Source: Loktanella sp. Alg231-35 (lineage in GTDB: Bacteria; Pseudomonadota; Alphaproteobacteria; Rhodobacterales; Rhodobacteraceae). From it: DNA of 64,000 bases. The stretch is taken from NCBI RefSeq assembly GCF_900143545.1, contig NZ_FREV01000002.1, positions 18-64,017 on the forward strand, written 5' to 3'. Under the pieces are notes generated by a model that was given only the letters and a program-made list of their open reading frames with translations, was not told where the DNA came from and did no database searches. The position numbers and the translations under genes were made by a program. Positions within the stretch are counted from its first letter, which is position 1. Every line of letters starts with the position of its first letter. This document shows, in pieces, positions 48,003 to 56,106 of this stretch.

Positions 48003-48854
48003 GTGGAATGGTTTGACTGGATCTTTGAGGTTGGCTTTGGCACGCAAATCTTGCTGGCCTTGCTTGCGAAATACCTGCTGTATGTCGCCTTTAAGAAGGC
48101 GTCAGAACTGACCGCTCACGCCGATGCGAACATGCTGACCTCGATTGTGATCGCTTCATTCAATCTTGTCGCTGTGTACTTTTTCGTTGATGACGTGAAT
48201 GACTTTCTGCAAGCACAGTACGACGCATTGGGCATTCCGACCCTTGATCCTGCGATCTGGGACGGTCTGCCGCTCTTTGTTGTCTGCATCATTGGCATTA
48301 TCACCAAGGATTTCGCGGATTATTGGAGTCATCGCGCCATGCACACCAAATGGGGCTGGCCCACCCATGCCGCCCACCATTCTGATACGCATGTAAACGC
48401 CTTTACGGGTCTACGCGTTCATTTCCTTGAATCGTTCCTGATGACGATGGCCTATGTCTTGCTGCTCACATGGATGCAGATCCCGGAAATCATTCCAATC
48501 GTCGCGTTGTTCTATGCAGTGCAGGGCATCTACATCCATCTGGATTTGGACTGGGATCATGGTCGGTTTAAGTATCTGTTCGCCTCTCCCAGATATCATC
48601 GTTGGCACCATGCAGACGTTCCAGAGGCCTATGGAAAGAACCTCGCCAGTGTTGTTCCGCTGTTTGATGTGATGTTCGGGACGTACTACAACCCTGGCGT
48701 CTGCAAAGAAGAGATGGGCGCGCTAAAAACAGGTGTGCCGGACAAGAACCCGCTGCTTATCTACATCTACCCATTCCGCGAATGGGCTGATCTTATCCGG
48801 GATGAGGTTACCAAACTTTCGGAGAAGCTGCGCAAATCACGCACAAAGTCATAA
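48003..48854 (+). CDS. Sterol desaturase/fatty-acid hydroxylase family protein
   Basis: A 283-residue membrane diiron oxygenase. The three histidine clusters are visible: HRAMH, HAAHHSDTH and HRWHHAD. Four or so membrane spans surround them. The start is GTG at 48003 (GTG GAA TGG...), an adequate fit because no ATG lies nearby. The substrate could be a lipid or carotenoid; bacterial members include ornithine-lipid and carotenoid hydroxylases. Confidence 0.9.
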   Translation: MEWFDWIFEVGFGTQILLALLAKYLLYVAFKKASELTAHADANMLTSIVIASFNLVAVYFFVDDVNDFLQAQYDALGIPTLDPAIWDGLPLFVVCIIGIITKDFADYWSHRAMHTKWGWPTHAAHHSDTHVNAFTGLRVHFLESFLMTMAYVLLLTWMQIPEIIPIVALFYAVQGIYIHLDLDWDHGRFKYLFASPRYHRWHHADVPEAYGKNLASVVPLFDVMFGTYYNPGVCKEEMGALKTGVPDKNPLLIYIYPFREWADLIRDEVTKLSEKLRKSRTKS

Positions 48855-48868
48855 GGGTTCTCTGACGC

Positions 48869-49636
48869 CTATTCCGGCGCTTTGAGTTGCCGGCGTGATA
48901 GGTGGAAATCAGGTTCCACCCGTCCTGATGGGTCACGTCCCTTTACGTAGTCGCGTTGCCAGCCAAGCTTGACCGCATCCGGTTCGCCGCGGGCCAGTCG
49001 CGCTTGAAAATCCGCACGCTCGCTCCGCCAAAGATCGTAACTCGCTTTGAGGTCTTCGGCCTCTTCAAAGCTGCGCAGGCGTGGCTGGATACGATCAAGC
49101 GCCGCGTGCGGGACAAGCGAGAGAAAGCAGAACGCCTCGCCTGCCGCAAATTCCACCGTTCCGGGCCGAGTGAACCGCCAATTCATCGTAAAAGCAAAAG
49201 GAAGCCAGTCCGTCTCAATCAACCCTTCGAGCCCCGTGATGCCGTCCTTGACGGTGTTCGGCGCGCCGCGCGCGACAATTGCCCAACCTGGTGAGGTGCG
49301 GAACAGGTAACCGGGGTGGAAAGTCAGAATGCCATGCCCAAACACCGGCCCGACAATGTGGTCGATCCGCTGGTTCGGGTCAGCGCAGGTTACTGTTACA
49401 TCTTCCGGCTTCATGCCACCATTCCAATGCGCGGCGATCGTGAACGGCAGGATGATCTCCCACCCGCTGGCATTGGCAATGGGTAGCGGAGTGCAGCGAT
49501 AGGCGAACCGCTGCGTGGTGTCGTCCATCCAGTCACGCGAAGAACGACCCGGAATGATCTCGGGCGGGTCGTCATACTCGCGAAAGCAATCAAGATCCGG
49601 GTAGACAGGTAACATTTCCCGCTCTTCGTTGGTCAT
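48869..49636 (-). CDS. DUF6065-family protein
   Basis: A 255-residue soluble protein with conserved-looking segments FAYRCTPLPIANASGWEI, FGHGILTFHPGYLFRT and the RPGTVEFAAGEAFCFLSLVP motif. These match my memory of the DUF6065 family, whose function is unknown; some members occur near hydroxylase/oxidase genes. No signal peptide or membrane span. It converges on the sterol-desaturase-like gene with 14 nt between. Confidence 0.75.
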   Translation of the reverse strand: MTNEEREMLPVYPDLDCFREYDDPPEIIPGRSSRDWMDDTTQRFAYRCTPLPIANASGWEIILPFTIAAHWNGGMKPEDVTVTCADPNQRIDHIVGPVFGHGILTFHPGYLFRTSPGWAIVARGAPNTVKDGITGLEGLIETDWLPFAFTMNWRFTRPGTVEFAAGEAFCFLSLVPHAALDRIQPRLRSFEEAEDLKASYDLWRSERADFQARLARGEPDAVKLGWQRDYVKGRDPSGRVEPDFHLSRRQLKAPE

Positions 49637-49966
49637 GAACGCACCCGCCTGTGATAAAATTTGGCCTGAGTGAGAAGGTAAGCATCAACGCTGACTGTGT
49701 TCAAGTTCGGTTTCGCACCTTGTAGGGAACCCGCTGGCTGGGTCTCAGACATTCGGAAAAAAATTGCGTCAAATGGTGGAATGGGCCAAGCTGCCGACCT
49801 GACCAAGGATCATTTGTGTGAAATCGGATACGCCAAACAAAGATTGAATATGATAAATCGTGCCAAGGCGATATTGCGCCAATGGCACCTGCGTTTCAGA
49901 CGGCGCCTTCCTTGGCAGATTTGAACGTGGCCCTTTCGGCCGCGCAAATTTCTAGGGAGGATTAAT
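49637..49966. other. Non-coding leader upstream of mtoX
   Basis: No convincing gene. A plus-strand open frame at 49697-49924 lacks protein-like composition and a ribosome site and is not called. The right end carries a strong ribosome-binding site AGGGAGGATTAAT immediately before mtoX. The unusual length of the leader suggests a regulated promoter. Confidence 0.5.
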
Positions 49967-51364
49967 ATGAACTTACGGCCAGACCCCACGTTCCACGCGT
50001 CGCCGAAACTGGCGATGCAGGCCCCGGTCGAAAATTACGCATTCACCGTGATGCTCAGCCCCGATGGGGCGCAGTCGGATGGCATCGCTGTGGTCGATGT
50101 GAACCCATCATCCAAAAGCTACGGCCAGATTGTGCATCAGGTGATTGTGCCCAACAAAGGTGACGAATTTCACCACTTTGGCTGGAACGCCTGTTCGTCT
50201 TCGCTTTCGCCTTTGACCGGGCATGCGTTTCTGGAACGTCGCTATCTGATTGTGCCGGGTATCCGGTCGTCACGCATCTATGTGATTGACGTCAAAGAGC
50301 CGCTAAAAGCCAAAATTCACAAAACAATTGAACCCGAAGAGCTGTTCGCCAAGACCGGCTATTCCCGCCCGCATACGATCCACTGCGGCCCAGAGGGCAT
50401 CTATGTGTCCTGCCTAGGCGGCGGTGGCGCAGATGGCACCGACGGACCGCCCGGTATCTTCATCATGGATTGCGAAACATTCGAGATCATTGGCCAGTAC
50501 GAGATGGACCGTGGCAAGCAGGACAAACACTATGATTTCTGGTGGAACCTGCCGCAGGATTACATGGTCAGTTCCGAATGGGGCCTGCCCCCACAATTTG
50601 AAAATGGCGTTGTGGCCGAGGATTTGCTGTCCAACAAATACGGCCATTCGATCCATTTCTGGGATCTGCGTGCGCGCAAGAACATCCAGACGATGGATTT
50701 TGGCGAAAACCATCAGATGGCGCTGGAAATTCGCCCTGCCCACGACCCCACGAAATCCTATGGGTTCTGTGGCGTCGTCGTGGATACCACAAACTTGCAA
50801 GGCGCGATCTTTACCTGGTGGCGTGACGATGATGGCAAGTGGCAGTCGAAAAAGACGATTACCATCGACCCGCGCCCCGAAAAGCCGGAAAACCTGCCGC
50901 CGTTGTTGCAAGGGTTCGAGGCGGTGCCGCCATTGGTCACGGACATCGACCTGAGCCTTGATGACAAATACCTCTACGTTGCCTGCTGGGGGCTGGGTGA
51001 GATGCACCAGTACGATGTCTCTGATCCGATGAACCCTGTGCTGGCCGGTAAAGTCGAGGTGGGCGGCATTGCCCGTGGTGCGGACCATCCCAACGGCAAA
51101 CCCTTTGCCTACGGCCCGCAGATGGTCGAGATCAGCCGCGACGGCAAACGCGTCTATTGGACCAACTCGCTTTATTCCACATGGGATGATCAGTTCTATC
51201 CTGATGATGAAGGTGGGCAGATGGTCATGGCCAACAATGACGAGAATGGCTTCCATCTGGACAAGGATTTCTACATCGATTTCCCCAAAGGCTATCGCAG
51301 TCACCAGATCCGGCTTGAGGGTGGTGACTGTTCGACAGACAGTTTCTGTTACCCGCCCGTCTAA
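49967..51364 (+). CDS. mtoX: Methanethiol oxidase / selenium-binding protein (SBP56 family)
   Basis: A 465-residue beta-propeller-type protein. Early FTVMLSPDGAQSDGIAVVDV and the SRPHTIHCGPEGIYVSCLGG region are typical. HKPxx-type equivalents, EFHHFGWNACSSS and KHYDFWWNLPQDYMVSSEWG also fit SELENBP1/SBP56 proteins, recently shown to include methanethiol oxidase (MtoX), a copper-dependent enzyme making formaldehyde, H2S and H2O2. No signal peptide is seen, whereas some bacterial MtoX are exported. GGGAGG lies just upstream. It is immediately followed by a membrane-protein gene. Confidence 0.9.
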   Translation: MNLRPDPTFHASPKLAMQAPVENYAFTVMLSPDGAQSDGIAVVDVNPSSKSYGQIVHQVIVPNKGDEFHHFGWNACSSSLSPLTGHAFLERRYLIVPGIRSSRIYVIDVKEPLKAKIHKTIEPEELFAKTGYSRPHTIHCGPEGIYVSCLGGGGADGTDGPPGIFIMDCETFEIIGQYEMDRGKQDKHYDFWWNLPQDYMVSSEWGLPPQFENGVVAEDLLSNKYGHSIHFWDLRARKNIQTMDFGENHQMALEIRPAHDPTKSYGFCGVVVDTTNLQGAIFTWWRDDDGKWQSKKTITIDPRPEKPENLPPLLQGFEAVPPLVTDIDLSLDDKYLYVACWGLGEMHQYDVSDPMNPVLAGKVEVGGIARGADHPNGKPFAYGPQMVEISRDGKRVYWTNSLYSTWDDQFYPDDEGGQMVMANNDENGFHLDKDFYIDFPKGYRSHQIRLEGGDCSTDSFCYPPV

Positions 51365-52033
51365 GTGATTTCTGAACTGACGACAGTGGCGGCCCTTTGG
51401 TGGGCCGTCATTTTGTCCGGTCTTTACCACGGCCTGAACCCCGGTATGGGCTGGCCGTTGGCGGTTTCCGCTGCTCTGATGGAGCGAAAGCGTAGCGCCT
51501 TGCCAAAAGCGCTGGGCCTGCTGGCGTTGGGCCATTTCTTGGCGATGCTCGCGATCCTTGTGCCATTTTCCATCATGCTGTTCTTGGTGCAGTGGGAGGT
51601 GGAAATTCGCGTCGCCGCGGGCCTGTCAGTGATCGCGATGGGCGTTTATCTACTGATCAACCGCCGCCACCCCAAAGCACTGGCGCGGGTGCATCCGGCA
51701 CGGCTGGCGTTCTGGTCGTTTCTGGCGGCCAATGCCCATGGCGCGGGGCTGATGCTGGTGCCACTGTTTTTGGGGATATGTGCGGTGGATGCGGACACTG
51801 GCCATAAGGCGGCAGAGGCTTTGATGCGCGGCAATATCCTGACAGCGTTCACAGTGGCTTTGGCGCATACCGCCGCGATGACACTGGCAGGTGGGTTGAT
51901 CGCCATGGTGATCAACCTGTGGCTGGGCCTGCGGTTCTTGTCAAAGACCTGGTTCAATTTGGATCTGGTTTGGGCCGTGACGCTGATAATGGTGGGGGCG
52001 TTTGGGGTTTGGGCGGCGTTGAGTGGGCATTGA
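51365..52033 (+). CDS. Polytopic membrane protein adjacent to mtoX (HupE/UreJ/NicO-like by eye)
   Basis: A 222-residue inner-membrane protein with about six hydrophobic segments, starting at GTG 51365 directly after the mtoX TAA (no gap). The first loop LSGLYHGLNPGMGWPLAVS has a histidine/proline pattern recalling NicO/HupE-type metal permeases. A role in metal (copper) supply to MtoX is inference from the zero-gap linkage. Other segments are not diagnostic. Confidence 0.78.
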   Translation: MISELTTVAALWWAVILSGLYHGLNPGMGWPLAVSAALMERKRSALPKALGLLALGHFLAMLAILVPFSIMLFLVQWEVEIRVAAGLSVIAMGVYLLINRRHPKALARVHPARLAFWSFLAANAHGAGLMLVPLFLGICAVDADTGHKAAEALMRGNILTAFTVALAHTAAMTLAGGLIAMVINLWLGLRFLSKTWFNLDLVWAVTLIMVGAFGVWAALSGH

Positions 52034-52141
52034 AGTGTTTCACGATCTGACCGATTGTTGCATTTCCAAACCCCAGACAGACTGCCGACACCAACGCGCG
52101 GTTCGGCGGAAATGGCAATCTATGCTTCGTTCGTGTCTACC

Positions 52142-52951
52142 TTATCGCACTTGCAGAATGGAGCTATCTGTTGCAACTCGCTGTTGTTCGTCCAATCGCT
52201 TCTCAATCGCGTCCAGCTTTGCCAGCACGTCATCACGATACGCATCCGTCGCGGCGTTCCCTTCCTCTGCATGCGCGTCCTGCATCGAATTCACGATCAG
52301 ACCGACCAACAGGTTCACCACCGCGAATGTCGTGACCATGATGAACGGCACAAAGAACGCCCAAGCGTAGGGGTAGATTTCCATCACTGGGCGCACGATG
52401 CCCATGGACCAGCTTTCCAGTGTCATGATCTGGAACAGCGAATAACCGGACTGGCCTAATGTGCCGAACCATTCGGGGAAACTGTCGCCGAACAGTTTGG
52501 TGGCCATGACTGCGGCGATGTAAAATACGATACCCATCAGCAGGAACACCGACCCCATGCCGGGCAGGGCGGTTACAAAACCTTCGACCACCCGGCGCAA
52601 TGATGGCACCACAGAAATCACACGCAGTACGCGCAAGATGCGCAAGGCGCGCAGCACCGACAGGCCGCCGTTGCCGGGTATCAGCGACACGCCGACAATA
52701 ACAAAATCGAAGATGTTCCAGCCGTTGCGGAAGAACGACAGACGCTGGGCAAAGAGTTTTGCGGCCAGTTCTGCCACGAAGATCGCAAGGCAGATGCGAT
52801 CCAGCATTTCAATCAATGGCCCCGCCATCGCCATCAGCGATTTTGACGTCTCCATCCCAAGAATAATGGCGTTGAAAATGATCACGCCAACGATGAAGTT
52901 GCGCACCCTGGCAGTTTCAAGCAGATCGGCGGTTTTTTGGCGAAGAGTCAT
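52142..52951 (-). CDS. Bacterial voltage-gated sodium channel (NaChBac/NavMs type)
   Basis: A 269-residue six-helix ion channel. S4 carries regular arginines (RALRILRVLRVISVVPSL, then RRVV), the voltage sensor. The selectivity filter is TLESWSM in IMTLESWSMGIVRPVM, identical in my memory to NavMs from Magnetococcus. The C-terminal stretch LAKLDAIEKRLDEQQ is the tetramerising coiled coil of BacNav channels. ATG 52949-52951 (MTLRQKTADLL) chosen; upstream frame is open but lacks family sequence. Plasma membrane. Confidence 0.95.
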   Translation of the reverse strand: MTLRQKTADLLETARVRNFIVGVIIFNAIILGMETSKSLMAMAGPLIEMLDRICLAIFVAELAAKLFAQRLSFFRNGWNIFDFVIVGVSLIPGNGGLSVLRALRILRVLRVISVVPSLRRVVEGFVTALPGMGSVFLLMGIVFYIAAVMATKLFGDSFPEWFGTLGQSGYSLFQIMTLESWSMGIVRPVMEIYPYAWAFFVPFIMVTTFAVVNLLVGLIVNSMQDAHAEEGNAATDAYRDDVLAKLDAIEKRLDEQQRVATDSSILQVR

Positions 52952-53087
52952 GTATTTGGCCTTTGGATTCACGCGCCTTTGATATGGGTTGTTTGCAACA
53001 ATTGGGCAAGGCCTGCGGCGGACGTCGCGTTGTGCTGGACGCATCCTGCCCGCGCTGCGCATGCTGCGCTGAAAAAGTGAGCTTTTG

Positions 53088-53744
53088 ATGAAAATGAACC
53101 CCCGCCTGATATTCCGCTGGACCGCGTTTCTGCTGGCCGGAGGCTATTGCATCCGCATGTTGATCTTTGGCGGTTGGGAGCATTTTGGCGGACCGTTCCG
53201 GTTCCTCACGGTCTGGGCGTTGTTTTGTTCGTTCTTTGCCTTCAGCCGCATGATGGCGATTGAGGAGGGGCGCAGCGGCCGGCGTTGGGACGGCTTTGTC
53301 TGTATGACCGCCGTGATCAACACCATGGTTGTGATGCTCTATTGGCGGCTATACCTCGCGGACCCGAATTCAGTGACCAGTGATGGCCAACTGGGTGCCT
53401 GGCATCTGGAGCTGTACCTGCATGGGCTGGGGCCTGCTTTGCAGGTCATTGATACCATATTCATTCATCGCAGCTATCGGCGGATGGGTGCAGCTTTTGC
53501 ATGGTTGTTCGGTACCGTCGGGGTGTATCTGTTGTCGGCAGAACTGATCTTTGAGCGGTTGAACACCAGCCCCTCAGGCACTGTGACAAGCGGTTTGCCC
53601 TATCCGTTCCTGAACAATCTGGAACTGGCGGACCGCCTCGTCGTCTACGGGTCCTACTTTGCCACCGGCGTGGTCTTTTTGCTGATCTACGCCAGCATCG
53701 CTTGGGCCTTCAGGCACCGATTTCCTGTGCCAATAGCGCCTTGA
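53088..53744 (+). CDS. Membrane protein of unknown function (AIG1/Pr6Pr-like)
   Basis: A 218-residue protein with about six hydrophobic helices (FLTVWALFCSFFAFSRM; AVINTMVVMLYW; YFATGVVFLLIYASIAWAF). The layout and LHGLGPALQVID recall FAR-17a/AIG1-type and Pr6Pr membrane proteins; no active-site motif is certain. A second ATG at 53085 precedes the chosen one by one codon. Its 3' end overlaps the convergent SDR-like gene by 35 nt, an unusually long tail-to-tail overlap. Confidence 0.7.
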   Translation: MKMNPRLIFRWTAFLLAGGYCIRMLIFGGWEHFGGPFRFLTVWALFCSFFAFSRMMAIEEGRSGRRWDGFVCMTAVINTMVVMLYWRLYLADPNSVTSDGQLGAWHLELYLHGLGPALQVIDTIFIHRSYRRMGAAFAWLFGTVGVYLLSAELIFERLNTSPSGTVTSGLPYPFLNNLELADRLVVYGSYFATGVVFLLIYASIAWAFRHRFPVPIAP

Positions 53745-54570
53745 GCCCGGATTTGTAGTCGGGGTAGAGCAGCTCAACCCCCAACTCATTCTTGATCCGA
53801 TCATTTCGCACTTTCTTGCTTTCGGCATAGAAACTGCGGGCCATTGGCGTCATCTCTGCTGTTTCGAAGTCCACCGCTTCGGGGATTGGCATACCTAGCA
53901 ATTCAGCGGCGTAGGCGATGACGTCCTCTGGCGGCGCTGGCGCATCATCGCAGACGTTATAGGCGCGACCGGGATTTGGTTTGTTGATGGACGCCGCCAG
54001 AACACGGGCGATATCGGCGACATGGGTGCGGCTGAACAGTTGGTCTTTCTTGATGATCCGCCGGGCTGTGCCATTTCGTACTTTGGAAAACGGCCCGCGA
54101 CCGGGACCATAGATGCCTGCCAGCCGGAAGACGTGCAGCGGTAGGTCGGAGATGGCGGACCATGCGGCCTCGGCCTTGACGCGCGCGATACCCCGTTTCG
54201 TTGCCGGCGTCAGGGCGGTGTTTTCATCGACCCAATCCCCCTGATGATCACCATAGACGCCCGTGGTAGACAGATAGCCCACCCATTCAAATTGCCCGGC
54301 CCGTTTTGCGATCTCATCATGCAGTGCGGCAAGCACGGGGTCACCATCGTCACCGGGCGCGGCAGAAATCAAAAGATGCGTCGCGGCATTCAATGCGGGG
54401 ATCATATCGGCGCCCGGCCAGATGCGCGGCTCGATCCCTTCTTTCATCAGCCGGGGTGCTTTGTCCTCGGATCTTGTGGTGCCGATGATCCGCCAATCTT
54501 GCGGCAGCAGAACGCGAGACAGGGCGCGGGCGCTGTAACCGTGCCCAAAGGAAAGAAGCGTTTTTGTCAT
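53710..54570 (-). CDS. SDR-like NAD(P)-dependent epimerase/reductase (YeeZ-like)
   Basis: A 286-residue extended short-chain dehydrogenase. The expected N-terminal glycine pattern is FGHGYSARALSRVL, slightly degenerate as in YeeZ proteins. YLSTTGVYGDHQGDWVDE holds the STTGVYG segment typical of this group, and FRLAGIYGPGRGP follows; the usual YxxxK is not obvious. Cytoplasmic; substrate unknown. Divergent from the methyltransferase at 54626 with 55 nt between. Confidence 0.85.
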   Translation of the reverse strand: MTKTLLSFGHGYSARALSRVLLPQDWRIIGTTRSEDKAPRLMKEGIEPRIWPGADMIPALNAATHLLISAAPGDDGDPVLAALHDEIAKRAGQFEWVGYLSTTGVYGDHQGDWVDENTALTPATKRGIARVKAEAAWSAISDLPLHVFRLAGIYGPGRGPFSKVRNGTARRIIKKDQLFSRTHVADIARVLAASINKPNPGRAYNVCDDAPAPPEDVIAYAAELLGMPIPEAVDFETAEMTPMARSFYAESKKVRNDRIKNELGVELLYPDYKSGLKALLAQEIGA

Positions 54571-54625
54571 GCACTTGTCGTGCCTGAGCGCTGGCCAATG
54601 CGCAAGCCTGTGTTAAGGTTTTCGC

Positions 54626-55252
54626 ATGGGGAAGAATCCGGACATTGATGAGGCCTATGCGATGACCTCGCCTGATGAGGTGAAAGCGCTCTATCGGACG
54701 TGGTCGCATAGCTATGATGTGGGCTTTGGCGAAGGGCAGGGCTATCAGCTCCCGCGTGAGGTGGCGACGGCATTTATTGGGGCAGGCGGTCAGGGGCCGG
54801 TGCTGGATGTAGGGGCCGGAACAGGCCTTGTCGGCACTTTCCTGCACCGGATGAAGGCCACCCCGATAGACGGGATCGATCTGTCCGAGGAGATGCTGGA
54901 ACTAGCTCGTCTCAAGGGCGATTATCGCGGGCTGAGCGCTTGCGACGTCACACAGCCGCTGACAGGGCTTGATGGGCCGTATCAGGGTGTCGTCAGCGCG
55001 GGGACGTTCACCTTGGGCCATGTTGGTCCCGATGCACTGGGCCACCTGTTGAAGGTCGCGGCAACCGGGGCCTTGTTTGTGATCTCGGTGAATGCCGCGC
55101 ATTATGCCTCGGCTGGTTTTGAAGCGGCTTTCGCAGAGCTTGGTGACCGGATCACGGACCGCTGCACCCGTGACGTGCGCATCTATGATGATCGCGCGGA
55201 TGATGCGCACAGCGATGACATGGCGCGGCTGGTGATCTTTCGTAAGGCGTGA
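54626..55252 (+). CDS. Class I SAM-dependent methyltransferase
   Basis: A 208-residue Rossmann-like methyltransferase. Motif I VLDVGAGTGLVGTFL binds SAM, then motif II GIDLSEEMLELAR and motif IV-like YQGVVSAGTFTLGHV. The N-terminal YRTWSHSYDVGF is typical of DREV/Williams-Beuren-type methyltransferases. The acceptor is unknown. It converges on the aldolase gene with 33 nt between. Confidence 0.9.
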   Translation: MGKNPDIDEAYAMTSPDEVKALYRTWSHSYDVGFGEGQGYQLPREVATAFIGAGGQGPVLDVGAGTGLVGTFLHRMKATPIDGIDLSEEMLELARLKGDYRGLSACDVTQPLTGLDGPYQGVVSAGTFTLGHVGPDALGHLLKVAATGALFVISVNAAHYASAGFEAAFAELGDRITDRCTRDVRIYDDRADDAHSDDMARLVIFRKA

Positions 55253-55285
55253 TCTAGCCGTCATCCAGCATATGCTTTGGCAGGG

Positions 55286-56035
55286 TCAACTGGCGTAGTC
55301 AGAACCTTCCGCATCAAGAAGTGTCTTAAGCTCTGCCAGATGTCGGATGTCCTGATCGGGATATTCCTCCAATTCCAGCGCTGTCTTCTCTGCTACTTCG
55401 TCGGACAACACGCGCAATTCCATACCGGTTTGCAAGGCGCGAATGTAGGTCTCGCAGGCGCGTTCAAAATAGTACATCCGGTTGAAGGTCTCGGCTACGG
55501 TCGCGCCAATGACCAGCACACCGTGATTGCCCATGATCATCACGCGCTTTTTCGGATCGTTGAAGAGAGCCGCACAGCGTACACCTTCTTCCTCAAACGC
55601 GAGCCCGCCATAACTGTTATCAATGACATAGCGATTGAAGAACGTCGCGCAGTTTTGGTCGATCGGCGGCAGGCGGCTGTCCTTGAGCGAGGCTAGCACG
55701 GTGGCGTGGATCGAATGCACATGCATCGCGCAGCGCGCGTGCGGCACTAAACGGTGGATACCGCCGTGCAGCCCCCAGGCCGTCGGATCAGGCGCGTTCG
55801 GCCCGCTGAGCGTGTCGGGATCATTGGCATCCACCGTGATCATGTCGCTAGCTTTGATTCGGGCGAAATGCATCTGATTGGGGTTCATCAGGAACTTTGT
55901 GCCATCATCATTGATGGCAACGCTAAAGTGGTTCGCCACCGCTTCGTGCAGGTTCAGCCGCGCAGTCCAGCGGAAAGCTGCGGCCAAATCAACCCGCTCG
56001 GTCCAATGGGTCATGTTTTGTGTATGGCTGTTCAT
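55286..56035 (-). CDS. Class II aldolase/adducin family protein
   Basis: A 249-residue member of the class II aldolase/adducin fold. The metal-binding pair is in AMHVHSIHATVLA and the third histidine is in MGNHGVLVIG; N-terminal NLHEAVANHFSVAI is the family start. Fuculose-1-phosphate aldolase-like enzymes share these features, but many adducin-type members have other activities. AAGGAG lies 7 nt before the ATG. It is divergent from the IlvD/Edd gene, so a shared sugar role is possible but not shown. Confidence 0.88.
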   Translation of the reverse strand: MNSHTQNMTHWTERVDLAAAFRWTARLNLHEAVANHFSVAINDDGTKFLMNPNQMHFARIKASDMITVDANDPDTLSGPNAPDPTAWGLHGGIHRLVPHARCAMHVHSIHATVLASLKDSRLPPIDQNCATFFNRYVIDNSYGGLAFEEEGVRCAALFNDPKKRVMIMGNHGVLVIGATVAETFNRMYYFERACETYIRALQTGMELRVLSDEVAEKTALELEEYPDQDIRHLAELKTLLDAEGSDYAS

Positions 56036-56106
56036 GGCGGCTCCTTGGATTTGTTTCCGGCACGGGGTATTGATGGCGCAACAACCCCATCAAAGGAAGT
56101 CCGAAT

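Noticed and set aside
49697..49924. Plus-strand open frame of 75 codons in the mtoX leader
   Set aside because: Composition is not protein-like, there is no ribosome site, and it ends close to the strong mtoX ribosome-binding site; treated as non-coding.
50414..51535. 373-codon open frame antisense to mtoX
   Set aside because: Its translation is low-complexity and basic with no motif, while the plus strand encodes an unmistakable SBP56 protein; an artefact of GC-rich codon use.
55277..55696. 139-codon plus-strand frame opposite the class II aldolase
   Set aside because: Antisense shadow; the minus strand has the metal-binding histidines of the family.
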